DNA of 64,000 bases from Nymphaea colorata (Eukaryota; Streptophyta; Magnoliopsida; Nymphaeales; Nymphaeaceae): positions 13,780,040 through 13,844,039 of the forward strand of contig NC_045145.1 in the NCBI RefSeq assembly GCF_008831285.2. Direction: 5' to 3'. The notes under the pieces were generated by a model. That model had not been told where the DNA came from, did no database searches, and was given only the letters and a program-made list of their open reading frames with translations. Shown here one piece after another: positions 23,901 to 36,145 of the stretch; the stretch's first letter is position 1; every line of letters starts with the position of its first letter. Both the position numbers and the translations under genes were made by a program.

Positions 23901-26900
23901 GTTCGTTATAATATGAAGTTAAGACAAAGGTAAACATTTGTTATGCAAAATAGCAAATTCTAATATATATTTTAATTTCTAACAATTTGTTAATTTTTTC
24001 TCTTGTTACACTTTAGGCAACTAGAAACAACATCTATGAGGAAGCATCACACTCAATATGATCCTATCAACATTGACCATTTTGATATATTAGATTCTTG
24101 GGTTGAAGAAGAACCATCTGCAATACTTGATGAGGCCGATCTTGATTTTTCGAACCTTGAAGAAGCAACAGAGATTATTGAAGAAGGAGAGGCTGGGGAG
24201 CAAAGGAATGTTGGTGACATTCCATTTCCAACAAAAGGGATAGAAGCACTTAATGAAGAAAGTGAAGATGATGATGTAGATGACGATTGACGAGGATTAC
24301 CGCTGAATCATGAAAGATGATAACTGTATGTTTTGACTTTTGAACTTATGAATTGTGATGTAATCTAATTCCCTTCGGCTGCTAAGAGACTAATAGCCTA
24401 ACACTGATGCTTATTTTGTTATTTTGAATGTCTGATTTCTTACTTTGGAATGTGTTGTTCATACTTCATATACATGAATGTTCCTCTAAATACATTTTTC
24501 TTATTTTTTCTGATTTTTGCTTGTTTTTTCGGATTTTTTTGGAATTTGTATGATTTTTTATATTTTTTATGATTTTTTAATATTTTTTAAAAATTAAAAA
24601 ATTAAATTTTACGATACGTTACAGTACTTTTACGATACGACGTATAAGTTGGTCCAACCGATATAAGATACGCTACGCCTTTTAGAACATTGCTTAGACA
24701 CATACATACATACACACATGCACACACCAATGTTGTAAAAAGCGTATCGTAAGGCGTATCGGTCGGGCTTTAAGATACGTCGTATCATAACCGTATCGTA
24801 AATTTAAAAAAAATAATAATAATAAATCAGAAAAAATTTAAAAAAAATCAAAAAATTCATAAAAAATCAGAAAAAATTAAAAATAATAAATTCTTCATAG
24901 AAAACATGGTTTAGTCTTTTAGATAATGATAGACTTATTATTTTGCTAAATGCTTATAAGCTTACACGTTCACGGTTCATCATTCATACTTCATAGACAT
25001 CAAAATTCATAACAATATCATTCTTTTTCATCTTTATCTTCATGGTTTAAAAAAAAACCATTTCCTCTCAATGGGAATCAACCACCCATGCACAAATCCA
25101 TGGTTTAATAGATGATTTCACGGTGACAATCGATGATTTCACAATGGAAATCAATGATTTCCCTCTAAAACGGTACAATCTATAGATTAGAAATGAGGAA
25201 GGGGTGGGTTTTTATAAAGAAAAACTTGAAAAAATGGGGTTCAAGTCTCCTTTTTAGAAATCAGCCCGTATCGCACCGTATCGTACGATACGGGTACGAT
25301 ACACCCCCATTTGCGATACAGGGGGTGTAACGTATCGTATTTTGCAAACGATACGATACGTATCGTACGATACGGCCCCGTATCGTACGATACGTACAAT
25401 ACTGGCACACACACACATATATATACACACACACAGACACACACAATCCTAACATCTAGGATCAGCACCCTTCCTACTTTCTTTGTGTATTATTAGAGAA
25501 TATTTCATCCTTAGTATGAAATGTGAAGAAAGGAAGAAAAAATAAATCAACAATAGTGGTACTCTTGTTGAAGGCAACATTAAAGGAAAACCATCTAGAA
25601 GATTGAACATGCTATCTCAGCAAAAAAATCACCAAACTTTGGACTGCAGAGATTAAAACTCCGATTTGTGCTTCAAAATGTAGTTTCACTCAGAAAGAAT
25701 CAACTGTCAAATTATTGGCAATTCATGGTCAACTTTGCTTTCTTTGTAACCAATGTCACAGATATCGTGATATTTTCAACAATATTGCAATATTGACACC
25801 AAAAATAAGAAAAACGAAAAAAAGGAAAAATCGCCATATTTTGAAAAAATCGAAAAAAAAATATTTATCGTGTTTATTTTCAACAATATTGCAATATTGA
25901 CACCAAAAATAGGAAAAACGAAAAAAAGGAAAAATAGCCATATTTTGAAAAAATCGAAAAAAAATATTTATCGTGTTTTTATCACGATTTTTACATTTTA
26001 CTATTTTTTAGCAATGACATTATCATGGATTCAAGTATAAACTAACTAAATTATTTTCATCATTTTTATTATCATTAGAACATTCCTTTTATCCATTGCA
26101 CATATATCGTGTATGAGTATTATACGGCGAGGAATTTATCGGGTATAATATAGCAAAGTTATATATATCGAAAAAATCTTGGCAAATTTTTATAAAATTT
26201 TTAAACATTTAATAAAACCTGAAAATTATAAAAAATAAAATTAACAAAACATACAAAAAAGACACGTATAATACGCGTTTTTTTCAAGTTTTTTATTTTC
26301 TGGCATTTTTTTTAAAAAGACGCGTCTAATTGCCGTTTTATACAACTGACTTATTTCTCGGGTATTATACGTGTTTTTTTCGAATAATATGCATTTTATG
26401 TGACAATGCTTTTATCACCGTTATATAGTTTTATTTATGTTTTCCTGTTATTTTCTCATGTATTTCATTTATACCTATTTTTTTATTTTTTAAAATTTTC
26501 TGAGTTTTTCCTGAAAATTACAACTTCACTGCTAAAAACCCAAGAACAATCTTGAAGTTAAAACTGCTGACACCAGGAGAAATTAATCGCTACTGCCTCC
26601 TTGAAAGAGAGATGTCCTCAACCACTCGATAATAGGGGCTGCCAACCCAATTGCCATCATACTAATAGTACAAGTAGTTGTTTGAAACTGTCAATGTCAA
26701 TATTAATGAATGCTAGGATATGAACAACCTTTCATGCTTTCATGATTCCATATACATATAATATTAATGTAAAAGATATTTGGCATCTAATAGTCTTAAA
26801 TGAATACCAAGATTACCTGATAAGCAAGAGTATAAGCATTCCTAATTCTCCGTCTCTCCAGCTCTTCCATGATCAGATCCACACACTCTTCCATCTCTGC

Positions 26901-29900
26901 TTTATATGGATCGCCAGCTTCTTCAACATATGCTAGTGGTACTCCATGAGCACTAAAGAACATCATTACCTACAGCATAGTTCCTGTGGGATTAGTGCAT
27001 ACAACTTTTGAACTGAGCAAAAGAAGAAAAATGACTGGATCAGCTCCAGAATGTGTAATCAATGGAATGATACATCCAGTCACAAATGAACTAAATAAGT
27101 TTGGGTTAAAAGATAGACCCTTATTAGTTGAAAGCAGATGTGACTAGATCAATGATTGCTTTAGTTCATTCCTCAAAGGGACTTGGGAGCCCTTATAATG
27201 AAAGATGCAGAGTTGCAAACTTTAATGATAATGGATGATTGACTCACCTAGATTTTTTGTTAACATGACACAAATATCAGAACAGATAATGTTGAGTAGA
27301 TCTTCTTTTGCTTTTTCATATAAAATGTACAATTTATATGGCTACCTTGTCTTGCACTTATTTTTAATTAATTATTAGAAGTCTACATTTTTATGGTACT
27401 TTATGATGTGGCAGTGGCACTGACATGGATGTAGCTGTGATATCAGATTTCAAGCAGGCGCAGTTGATTTGGTCTGAATAACAACATTATAATAGTAGAC
27501 CAGAGCATACAAACGAAAAGGTAAGATCTGTAAGAAACATGGACATCTTGGAACATGTTGGTAGAAAAGCATGATGTGGCTCCAGTGAAGGCATAAAGTA
27601 GAGCTCAGATAAGGCTTTACGGAGAAAATACTTCAGCCTCATTGTTGCTAAAACCTCCATCATGCCAATTTCAGCATCAGGTAAATAATCTTCCCATCAA
27701 GAAAAATACCTCTCCAGGGGATTCAAAATTTTGGAGTTCCTTCTCAATCAGATTTGCCATGGCCTTGATGTATCCTTCCCGTTGGTACCAAGAAGGTATA
27801 ACCGTGTGCTGCATGTTAACCAGATACTCATCCTCCCTAAACAGAGAAGACAGCAATCACATATAAAAGTACAGAGTATAAGACATTTAGCTTTGATATA
27901 TTAAAAAGATAGACTCAGAATTTAAAAATATTGTCTTCACCTAAATATGCTTTCTAGCAGTCTAAGACTGGAACCACTTGTTGAGATCGAAAACTGAGGA
28001 TACAAAGGAAGCACAACAAGTTTGGTAATGCCATCTTTCTTGATCTGTCGAAAACATGGAAACAAATGGCAGTTCCATTAAATAAATGAAACTTGAAGAT
28101 GGAAATTTTTTTATCAGAAACACCAAATTAGTTCATGCAGAAAACAGTATTTGCAGTTGGCAACACAAGCAGATTCCAGAAAGAAGTTTCAGAAAGAACA
28201 ATCAATTGAAACAGATGAATTAGCATGCAGAACAAGCAAACACTAATGATTCAGCCTTGGAGAAGACAATATGAGTTGGTAGGCAGATTCACTTGTTCAA
28301 TTGCTTCTTCAGTGAACGGGTGCCAATAGCGCATTCCCACATACACCTTTGCAGGGACGTTCTTTGCTTCAAGGGCTTTCCTTAACTCTTCAGCCTGTTA
28401 ACCAATGGGGAGAACATTGAGATTTACAAGACAGAACAAGATATAAACATATCCTCAATACAAGTGTGTCCCTCAATAGATGACCGGATGTCCTTAGTAT
28501 GTGTTAAGCAACCACAAAGACACAACAGTAGCAAAACAAAGGTAAAAAAGCAAAGCTACATACAGTTTTCACAAGCTAATCTGTGCTATAATGCTATTTG
28601 AGTAGGAGGACATGATCCAAATTAGCACATGCAACAAGACAACATGATTATGCCACTAAAAAAAATTCATATACATCTAAGAGCACACAAAAGGTGTATA
28701 TAACTACAAAAGACCACATGTAAAATTACCTGAATTAATATATCAATTAAATAAAATCTACAACACAACACCGACACATTGCTTAAAAACTTGCTCTTTA
28801 AGGATAACAAGCCTAGCCCATTAGCATAAAAAGCAAGTGCTAAACGTATCGGGTCTATCCACCATAACATCAAAGACCACACGCTCTCCTAGCTTGAATA
28901 GCTGGTGGCCATGCAAAGCAGATTGTCCAAAGATAAGTCCATCAGTGCAACAACTAGTGACACGTCATGTTTGAATGAGAAATACACTGCACCGCATTTG
29001 AGTAGGAGGACATGTTTCCAATTAGCACATGCAATATAGCCAATAAGATAACCACATGATTATGCCACCAAAAGGAACTCACATACATCTAAGAGCACAC
29101 AAACTGTATCAGTGATATCCATATCATATGATATGGCTATCATATAGGTCAAAAAAACCTGCACAATACACCATCAATACACTTTTCTTAAGTATATCAG
29201 TGGTGTATCGGCCATATCTTACGATATGGCCGACACACCTCATATTTTCTGATATGGGGCTAGGGTTTTTTTTTTTTTTTTTTTTTACAACTCACTGTTC
29301 CTCCCATTTGAAACACTACTAGAGCATTGGGAGGGGGAGTCTTTGCTTGTTTTTGAGAAATTACTTATTTGAGTGATAAATTGTGGATTTGAGAAAGAAC
29401 ACACCCATTTTGAAGGAAGATTTGTGTGTGGGAGACCAATACGTATTGATTGATGATAATCATGGATTCAAGATATTAATCACAAACATATTTTCAATTC
29501 TCATTTTGCAGAGAGAAATTATATGTTGTGATGTGATCTAAAACAATTTATACTTATCTAGTTATTCTTAATGTGTTGTAAACATATTATGGCTTATGAG
29601 TTATGAATGATGAATCATGAATGTTCATTATGTGTGATGGGTTTTTTTTTATATAGAAAACATTTTTTATGATTTTTTATCTATTTTTACTATTTTTTTA
29701 CTTTTTATGAATTAAGAATAATTTTATGATACGTTTGTCATACGTTACGAGACGTTACACTACTGTGTATACGTTGGTCTGACCAATTTGCCATACGATA
29801 TGCCCTTTACAACTTTGGGTGTACGGAAGTTTGAAACTACAAAAGATCAAAACACTTTGACATGCATTGTGGAGGCTACAATGTGTGAATAATAATGAAA

Positions 29901-32900
29901 TTTGAGAAAGAAGTGAATTCTTACAATGAAATCATAGATATAGACGTCCATAGACATAAAATAAAAAGATGATTCCATAAAGCTAAAAACAGAAGCCACC
30001 AGTGGAGGCATATCTTACACATGGTAAGAAATAATTCATTGTGCTTGTAAAATTTCTAGATACAGTTTTTGGCAGGCATACAAGAAAAGCTCCTGCCACG
30101 GTTATTTATAACAAACAGGCTCCAGAATAATTTTGTAGTGCGAAAGGAAAAATTCTTGTAAGATCATTGAAGAAGATTCTGAGAGTTTGAGACAATGCAG
30201 AAGTTCATACTTGCGCATCTGTAATCTTCCTTAAGGGAGAACCACCTCCAATAGAAGCATAGCCTTCCTTGCTCTTTGGAGCTCTGACAACAGATATAAA
30301 CTGTGCCAATGGTTTTTGGAGGAATCGAAATAACCGTGGTAGCCGGATAATATCCTGCATATTGATCACAAGTATTACAGGCATTAAACAAAAACATTCA
30401 ATCATTAGAAAAAACATTAAATTGTATTTGATAGGGATTTCAATTAGTTTGGATTCTTAAGAATGAAGGCATTCTATGATTGAACAACAGGATATCACTT
30501 TTTAAGTAGTTTGCTAGATCTTCAACTAGAAAGGGTAACTATCAACAAAAAACTGAACAGCATAATGAATCAAGCACTGGGATTATAATATAATGTGTAT
30601 ATGATATACATATACATATATAAGTGTGTGTGCATGACATGTGTATGTATCTACGTCTATACAAAATACACATATATACATGTTGTTGGGATATATATTT
30701 TTGTATATATTTTTTACATTTTTCTCTGTTTCTGTTGAGCTTGCTATTGGCTAGTTCCTAACAGCCTCTCCACCTTCTTGTTGCATGTGTGTTGGGGATT
30801 CAGTCCCATTTTCTGTGATGCTTCTTGTAAGCTGTTATCACGTGGTTAGTTGCGAATTATTCTTCATGTACTTGAGGTATGGCTTAACCTTTGTCACTGG
30901 CCTCCGTCAATGTGTGTCCGGTGTGGTCAGCCACACCAGGCCAAAACTGTCCATTTCACAACGCACATACAACTTGTGTAAACGGCAAGTGGGATGCAGT
31001 CAAGCCAAGTTCAGGGCCAAAGCTATCCTCTGTTCTATTTTTTTTTCCTAAAAAGAAATTATGGAAAGGGGCTCAATTAATGGCTTAGGGTTCAATCAAA
31101 ACCCCTGCCCTCCAAATGCAGTTTGCTTCCATGTGCCTCCCTGATCCCACAACCATCTTAGGTAATTGCAAGCCCCCAAACACCTTCTAGAAAAAGGTCA
31201 CATCCACATAAAAACATAAACAGAAAAACAAAGAAGCTGAGGCAAGCTGATCACATATCAAGTCCCAAAATTCCATAATCATAAAGGTGATAATAATTCA
31301 AGCTATAATTTGAAATTGGTTAGTTTAAAAAACTAACGGGTTTAACTTTAAGGTAACACTTAATGAGTCACACAAATGTATTCACAATTCAGGAAAGGGG
31401 ACCAACTAGATACAAGAACAGAAGATTTCTTACTGGGTCAGCAAAAAGATTAAACAAGAAAGGCTGCACATCATCGAGAGTTTCAGGGCCTCCTAGGTTA
31501 AGCAACAAAACTCCAATTTTCTCATTGGCAACCAAAAGCTTCCTGTCTGAATCCTGGGCTCCAGTAGCTACAAATGCCTTCACACATGAGGAATACTTTT
31601 CAGGTGGCCCCTTTCCTTCAAACAAAGAATACGGCTCAAGCCAGCTTGAGCAATGTCTGTGGTTGATGCAACTCTTGGATCTCTGGTGGCTTTCTCTTGG
31701 AAAACCAGTAGTTTGCAGTAGCTTATCTGTGGTACATAATAATCGAGGGAACAACCTGTAAAAGGATATATTTCCTGTGAGATGATGAGCCATGCCACAC
31801 TATCTGATAAGATATATTACATCATAAAAAAGAAGGAAAACCACAATAACTACTGGGAATGGAGATTTCAATTACTACATTATCTAAAATCATACTTCAC
31901 TACTAAACTTACAGATCAGAAATGACAAGGTTCATGGTCTATAATGTGTGTGAGGCTGTGCATTGTTTTCATCGAATCCACCGCAAGGATGTAATCTATT
32001 CCAACTTTTAGAAAAGTAGCCCAAATTCTGAATGTCATGCAACCACGCAAGGGAGCATGTATTTATACAATCATGCAGAACCTCAAGCTCTGAATTACAA
32101 TTACACTCGATTGGAAACAGAAGAAACAAAAAAACAGAAACTTAAAGCTTATGTCTGCTGGCAGAAGCCACGGCCCTTGCTGACAAAAAGTAGCGTAGTT
32201 GCAGAAAAGCCACCCAGTCGTCCCAGAAGCATGATGATTTAGTAGCATGATCAAATACCCAGCAAGGAACATATGAAGGAGGAAAACCATTTAAAAATAA
32301 TTATAATAATAAAGTAGCTCGCCTGTTGTTAGAAAAACCCAGACAGGCAATATTTCCAACTCTTAACTCTGGGGCCGCCATCTCCATCACTCCTCGAGTG
32401 CTGGCCTGGTGTGACGATGACACTCGCTCCCCTATGGTTCATCAGAACAAAAAAGTAACTCTCCAAAGCCATAATGAAGGACAAGAAGAAGAAAATAAGA
32501 CGGAAAATCAAAGGACAACATGTTCAAACCAAAGGAACCAATTCATACCAAAGTAAGAGATGGTATAAACGCAGAGAATCCAGCAGTCAACAAAAATTGG
32601 TTTCAGTTAGAAGGCAAACAAAATACTAAAAAAAAAAAAAAAATTACCAACGCCACCACAATATGGTACAAGAAGAATAAAACAAGAGGGGCAACGAACA
32701 TGTAAAATGAGGTTTAGACCAAAAAAAGAAAAATCGGAACTTGTAACCAAAAATATCAAGAGCAAAGAAGCCATAACCGCAGAGAAAGCAGAAATCAACG
32801 AATAAATTTGGCTTAAAACTACACAAAACCAAAATGAGAGAGAAGAGAGACAAAACGGAAAGTCAGATGATAAAATGAGGTTCAAACCAAGAAACTAATC

Positions 32901-33350
32901 CACAAGCGAAGCACCATAGAGTAAAAGAGGACATAAACGTAGAGGCACCAGCAATCAACGAAGAAATTTGGTTTGAGTGAAGATAAAAGATTACGCATCA
33001 TACATTCAACTGTACCAACCCAGAACTACGCATAATCAGAACAACAAAATGATGGTTAAAAAAATAACCAATAACGAAACGAATCAAGCGAGAAAAAGAG
33101 ACGAAGGAACACAAGCTGGCTATCATAAAAAAAGATCGAAATAAGTTTAAGCCAAAAAGTTACGAAACACACAATAAAGTCGCCAGAGCAACGGTGAATG
33201 GCAAGAGAAAGAAACTAGGGCCGAAAAAGAGATTAATCAACAAAGAGATGACGTTTCAACACAAAAATGGAAGGGTGAGAAGAAGAAGAAGATCATCATA
33301 CATTGAGAAGCCGGAGCCGGAAGGGAAAGCGCAAGAACCTCCACCACCAT
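19523..33350 (-). CDS. FC2: Ferrochelatase-2, chloroplastic, with C-terminal LHC-like domain
   Basis: Ferrochelatase inserts Fe2+ into protoporphyrin IX, the last step of haem synthesis in plastids. Eleven exons join in phase to 531 aa: 33350-33302, 32405-32339, 31755-31434, 30354-30211, 28394-28293, 28044-27941, 27836-27710, 26969-26817, 20703-20603, 20463-20262 and 19747-19523. Residues 1 to about 115 are a variable, Ser/Arg-containing plastid targeting region. The catalytic domain starts at [17 protein letters not shown] (about 120). It includes [23 protein letters not shown], the metal-site histidine in FFSAHGVP (His about 313), and [16 protein letters not shown]. The tail (458-531) has [18 protein letters not shown], then ETWNGRAAM (495-503), the chlorophyll a/b-binding-like motif of FC2-type enzymes, inside a hydrophobic helix. 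Exon 1 was chosen because it is the only upstream piece that joins in phase. The gene spans 13.8 kb because transposons enlarge introns 4 and 8. Confidence 0.93.
20950..20996. repeat. CA then TA microsatellite
   Basis: About 15 CA units followed by eight TA units, in intron 8 of the ferrochelatase gene. Confidence 0.95.
21125..21223. repeat. Tandem duplication, two 50-bp units
   Basis: A 50-bp unit beginning ATGATTGAAAGAAGTGAAGG occurs twice head to tail with almost no difference, just upstream of the large hAT element in ferrochelatase intron 8. This looks like a recent slippage or repair duplication. Confidence 0.9.
21350..24697 (+). mobile_element. hAT-superfamily transposon (autonomous-type, decayed) in ferrochelatase intron 8
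   Basis: About 3.3 kb carrying a broken transposase (21810-24290). The right end reads CGCCTTTTAGAACATTG, whose reverse complement begins CAATGTTCTAAAAGGCG, a hAT-like terminus. The left end is less clear; TTTCTAAAA at about 21353 may be the degenerate partner. Subterminal DNA is packed with TATCG/CGATA words, typical of hAT subterminal transposase-binding repeats. Two hairpins sit at the left end: a 16-bp stem (CGATACGCTTGCGATA) at 21395-21445 and an 11-bp stem (AAAAAGGGGCC) at 21474-21500. A clean 8-bp target duplication was not found, so the limits are approximate. Confidence 0.75.
21810..24290 (+). pseudogene. hAT transposase remnant (BED finger, DUF659/RNase H core, hATC dimerisation domain)
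   Basis: A BED-type zinc finger is visible at about 21815-21940 ([20 protein letters not shown]). A DUF659-like block lies at 22600-22700 ([19 protein letters not shown]), followed by [17 protein letters not shown] near 22850. The C-terminal hATC domain is at 23725-23930 ([35 protein letters not shown], given here as the family's C-x-R-x-W-S-x-F pattern). An acidic tail ends at 24290. Probable introns lie at 23612-23724 and 23930-24017; both join the flanking domains in frame. The gene is broken: a stop follows the finger near 21960, another stop and a frame change occur near 22770, and frame is lost again after 23100. Transposition would need a source elsewhere. Confidence 0.8.
24727..25412 (-). 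mobile_element. Non-autonomous hAT derivative, inverted relative to its large neighbour
   Basis: The left border CCAATGTTGTAAAAAGCG resembles the reverse complement of the large element's right end, and the following 80 bp track it. At the other end the reverse complement starts CCAGTATTGTACG and is followed by many TATCGTACGATACG palindromes. There is no coding sequence. It lies tail-to-tail with the 21350-24697 element, separated by about 30 bp of ACAT/CACA repeats. Confidence 0.65.
25768..25975. repeat. Tandem duplication, two units of about 104 bp
   Basis: A unit beginning TATTTTCAACAATATTGCAA occurs at 25771 and again at 25875 with only a few differences. It lies in an AT-rich stretch of ferrochelatase intron 8 that continues to about 26530 and may itself be an old element. 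Confidence 0.85.
29107..29817 (+). mobile_element. Third hAT-family insertion (non-autonomous) in ferrochelatase intron 4
   Basis: The left part shares ATAGGTCAAAAAAACCT with position 21376 of the large element. The right part shares the succession ACGATACG-like words, GTTGGTC..GACC and a CCTTTACAACTTTGG end with the large element's right terminus (GTTGGTCCAACC, CCTTTTAGAACATTG). The interior holds a T22 tract and no ORF. Orientation is the same as the large element. It is more diverged than the copy at 24727. Confidence 0.6.
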
Positions 33351-33560
33351 TGCGCCCGTCTTTTATTCAACCCAGACTCTCAGCGATCGAACTGCCCCTA
33401 AGCCCCTGCACCAGAGAGAGGGAGATCGGAGGAGTGGACACACTCTGTCTCGCTCTCTCTCTTCTCTCGTTCTCGCACTGAGCCGAGCGCCCAAGAAAGA
33501 TCGGGTGGCGAAAAGCGGGCTCTTTAAATAGCTGCAGGGGAGTAATCCTGAACGACTGGT
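33351..33560 (-). promoter_or_regulatory. Promoter and leader of the ferrochelatase-2 gene
   Basis: A TATTTAAA box on the minus strand at 33522-33529 places a transcription start near 33495. The leader then runs through CT/GA-rich sequence to the ATG at 33350. Confidence 0.5.
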
Positions 33561-36145
33561 GGAGTGCACTTTTATGGTGCAATTACACATATACCCTTAA
33601 GAGGGCTACACTTGTAATTTGACATATGAAAATATCAAGTTAAGTTGTAGAGCTTTGATACGATGATACGATGGCAATAAAAGGTCCTCCACAGTAAATC
33701 TTATGGTCCAAAATAGGTACTTGATTACAATAGAAGTAAGTAGGATCATCATGCAATACAGAGAAACCAATAATAGGCATGAATTGAATTTGGATAAAGT
33801 TAGGCAACTAAAGGAAGTCTTGTTTCTTGCTTTTTGTTTTTGATCGAGTGGATAGTTTTCCTGAGTCCTAGTTTAGTTTACTGTGATGCATCTTGTTTTT
33901 CTGAGTCCTAGTTTAGTTTACGTCTTTTCTTATTTCTGAAATATTTATTTATGGCTTTTTTTTTTTTCTTATTTTAACTGTTTTCAATTTGTTAAAAAGG
34001 AAATATAACAACTTAATTTTTTTGTTCGATTTCATGACCAACAGAATTAAATAGGTGATTGGGTTTTTTTCTTTACTTTTATGGTGCTGCTTCTAACGTT
34101 AACCACCATTTGTTTTGAATAATGCAAAAGCACAGGTGGTGGTTCACTGGTTCGTGACTAATGAATAAAAGTTAAGGGCCACTTTGTTAGGCATTAAAAC
34201 TTAAGAATGGATTTGTTATAGGCTGAAAACATGAGTGCTTATTTGTAAGTTTTTCATTATCTTAAAGATGGGCAGATTCATAAGGCATACTGTAAATGAG
34301 ATGGAAAAAACTACGGTCTCTCCCGCCCCCATCAAAGAAGTCCAAATCTCTTGGTATTCAGGCGAGTTACCACCGTTTGATGAGGGTGGATAAATACTGT
34401 AAATGGTTCCTTGTTAACCTAACCTACTAATTGCATTTGATAAAGTTTCTTAAAAAGTAGGCAAGTCTAAGGTACTATAATAATATACAAAATTCTGAAG
34501 AAAAACACAGTACAGAATATATCCATCCCCATCCTTTTCTGGTTCCTACAGCCTCGCTGATCTCCATATGATAGGAGATTGATGATGATCGTCTATCCCA
34601 TATCAAATGCTTTCTTCCGTATGCGCTCCACAGGATAAGATAATCTCTTTCCGGGGAAAGAGACATTGACCATTCTTCTTACATAATTCAAAGCAAAATG
34701 TACAATGGGGTGACTAGTAGCCTCCCCCCATTCCTTAAGGAGTCCTTCCCAAGCATTTGTTAGGAAGATGTGAAATTCCCCTTCTTCCACCCTTTACCAA
34801 GGGAACTTTCAACCAGTGAAGCTCATCCTCCGAATCAAAGTGGGCAATCAAACACTACCTTATGAACAATCCCCATTGGGCGTTCAAAGTACTTTCTGCC
34901 CAATGGTTGCGACTGTGAGCTGCCCTCACTCCAAGAAAGCCTGTGGAAAGGATATGTTACCTGTTACGCCGTCTAGGTTGCAAATCCCAGACCTGAGACC
35001 TGCCTCTAAGTATGAAATGATCCCATCTTCACGAATCGCTGAAGAAAAAAAGTGTTCTTTTACGGGCTGAGTTCTATATAACTTCTTCGGAACATTGGTG
35101 TTGGTTTCTCTCCTAGGGAAATGAATTCTTCCTTTTTTACACATTTCTATAACTCGGATTGATGCTAATTCAGGACTACCAGAAAATCAATGTCGCACAT
35201 ATGAAATATCACATTAGCTGATCGCATATATGTTCCATTAATTACATATTGGGTGCAGATCTTTGAGCTTAAAACAGCAGCTTCAGAATTAATGCATGGT
35301 CACCATGATAGAACAAGCATCTCATCTCCTGTAAACAGACCTGGAACCGACTAGCACTGGAATCTCCCGTTTACATGGAGACCCGTGGATGGAACCTTGC
35401 CATGCGTGCTTCAGAACTTGGATCCAGACCCATGTGCAAAACTCCTGCTGATCAATTAATTAATTCGAAATAGCTAGACCATAAGTTTCTTATAATTCGG
35501 TTGGGGATCGAATACCCACCAGTAAAATGAAAATGACAGGCGACATATTGAGGCTTGCGGATTTATTGTTGATTCTTAATATTGTTTCATTTTGGGAAAT
35601 ATTGCTGTATGAGCAGCTACTTGTGAAGAATCCGTATGCATATGCCGGCATCAATGCATGGTTATCCTTCGGGTCATGTAAAATCTCTTGTAACATATTT
35701 CTATGCCTAAAAAATCCCATGAGATCAAGCAATATCTTTGTATATCAAGTCTTATAACATCCAGAGGGAATCAACCCCATGGTGATTGCACAAAAACAAA
35801 AAGTTTTTAGTTTTAACATGTTATCAACAATATCTGTCCCCCTATGTTGCCTTTTTTTATTTTCCACGGAACTATTTGCCATTTTTTTGGTCAATGTCTT
35901 TATTTTTTTAATTTGTTTTTTAGAAAAATTTATAACTTTTATATTGTTGTAAAATTGTAAGAGCCCTAGATTGGAAGAGATGCGGTTCAATTGGAATTCC
36001 TTAGGCACGACGTTAGGGACCATCAATATCCTTATGTAAATCGCTGCCAACATTTTCTTTTATTTTATGAAGACCATATGTTTTTCCTTTCTCATTTTTG
36101 TTCAAACATTAGGATTTCTATTTACCTCTTATAATATGCTGTGAG
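33561..36145. other. Intergenic region, no supported gene
   Basis: It holds a short direct repeat (CTGAGTCCTAGTTTAGTTTAC at 33861 and 33900) and a less AT-rich segment at 34500-35150 with several short ORFs on the minus strand that I cannot assign to a family. The rest is AT-rich with nothing recognisable. Confidence 0.45.

Noticed and set aside
30681..31050. Possible solo LTR starting TGTTGGGATATATA in ferrochelatase intron 3
   Set aside because: The start resembles a copia LTR, but no matching end, target duplication or second copy is visible in the window.
31756..31793. ATG at 31793 as the ferrochelatase start
   Set aside because: It lies upstream of a clear acceptor (CTTTTACAG ending 31756) and reads through intron. 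Two upstream exons join in phase and give a transit-peptide-like start.
32440..32511. ATGs at 32442, 32472 or 32511 as the ferrochelatase start
   Set aside because: They are possible, but the exon piece from 32405 follows a good acceptor and joins in phase with exon 33350-33302, which sits just behind a TATA-like box. They remain a fallback if exon 1 is not transcribed.
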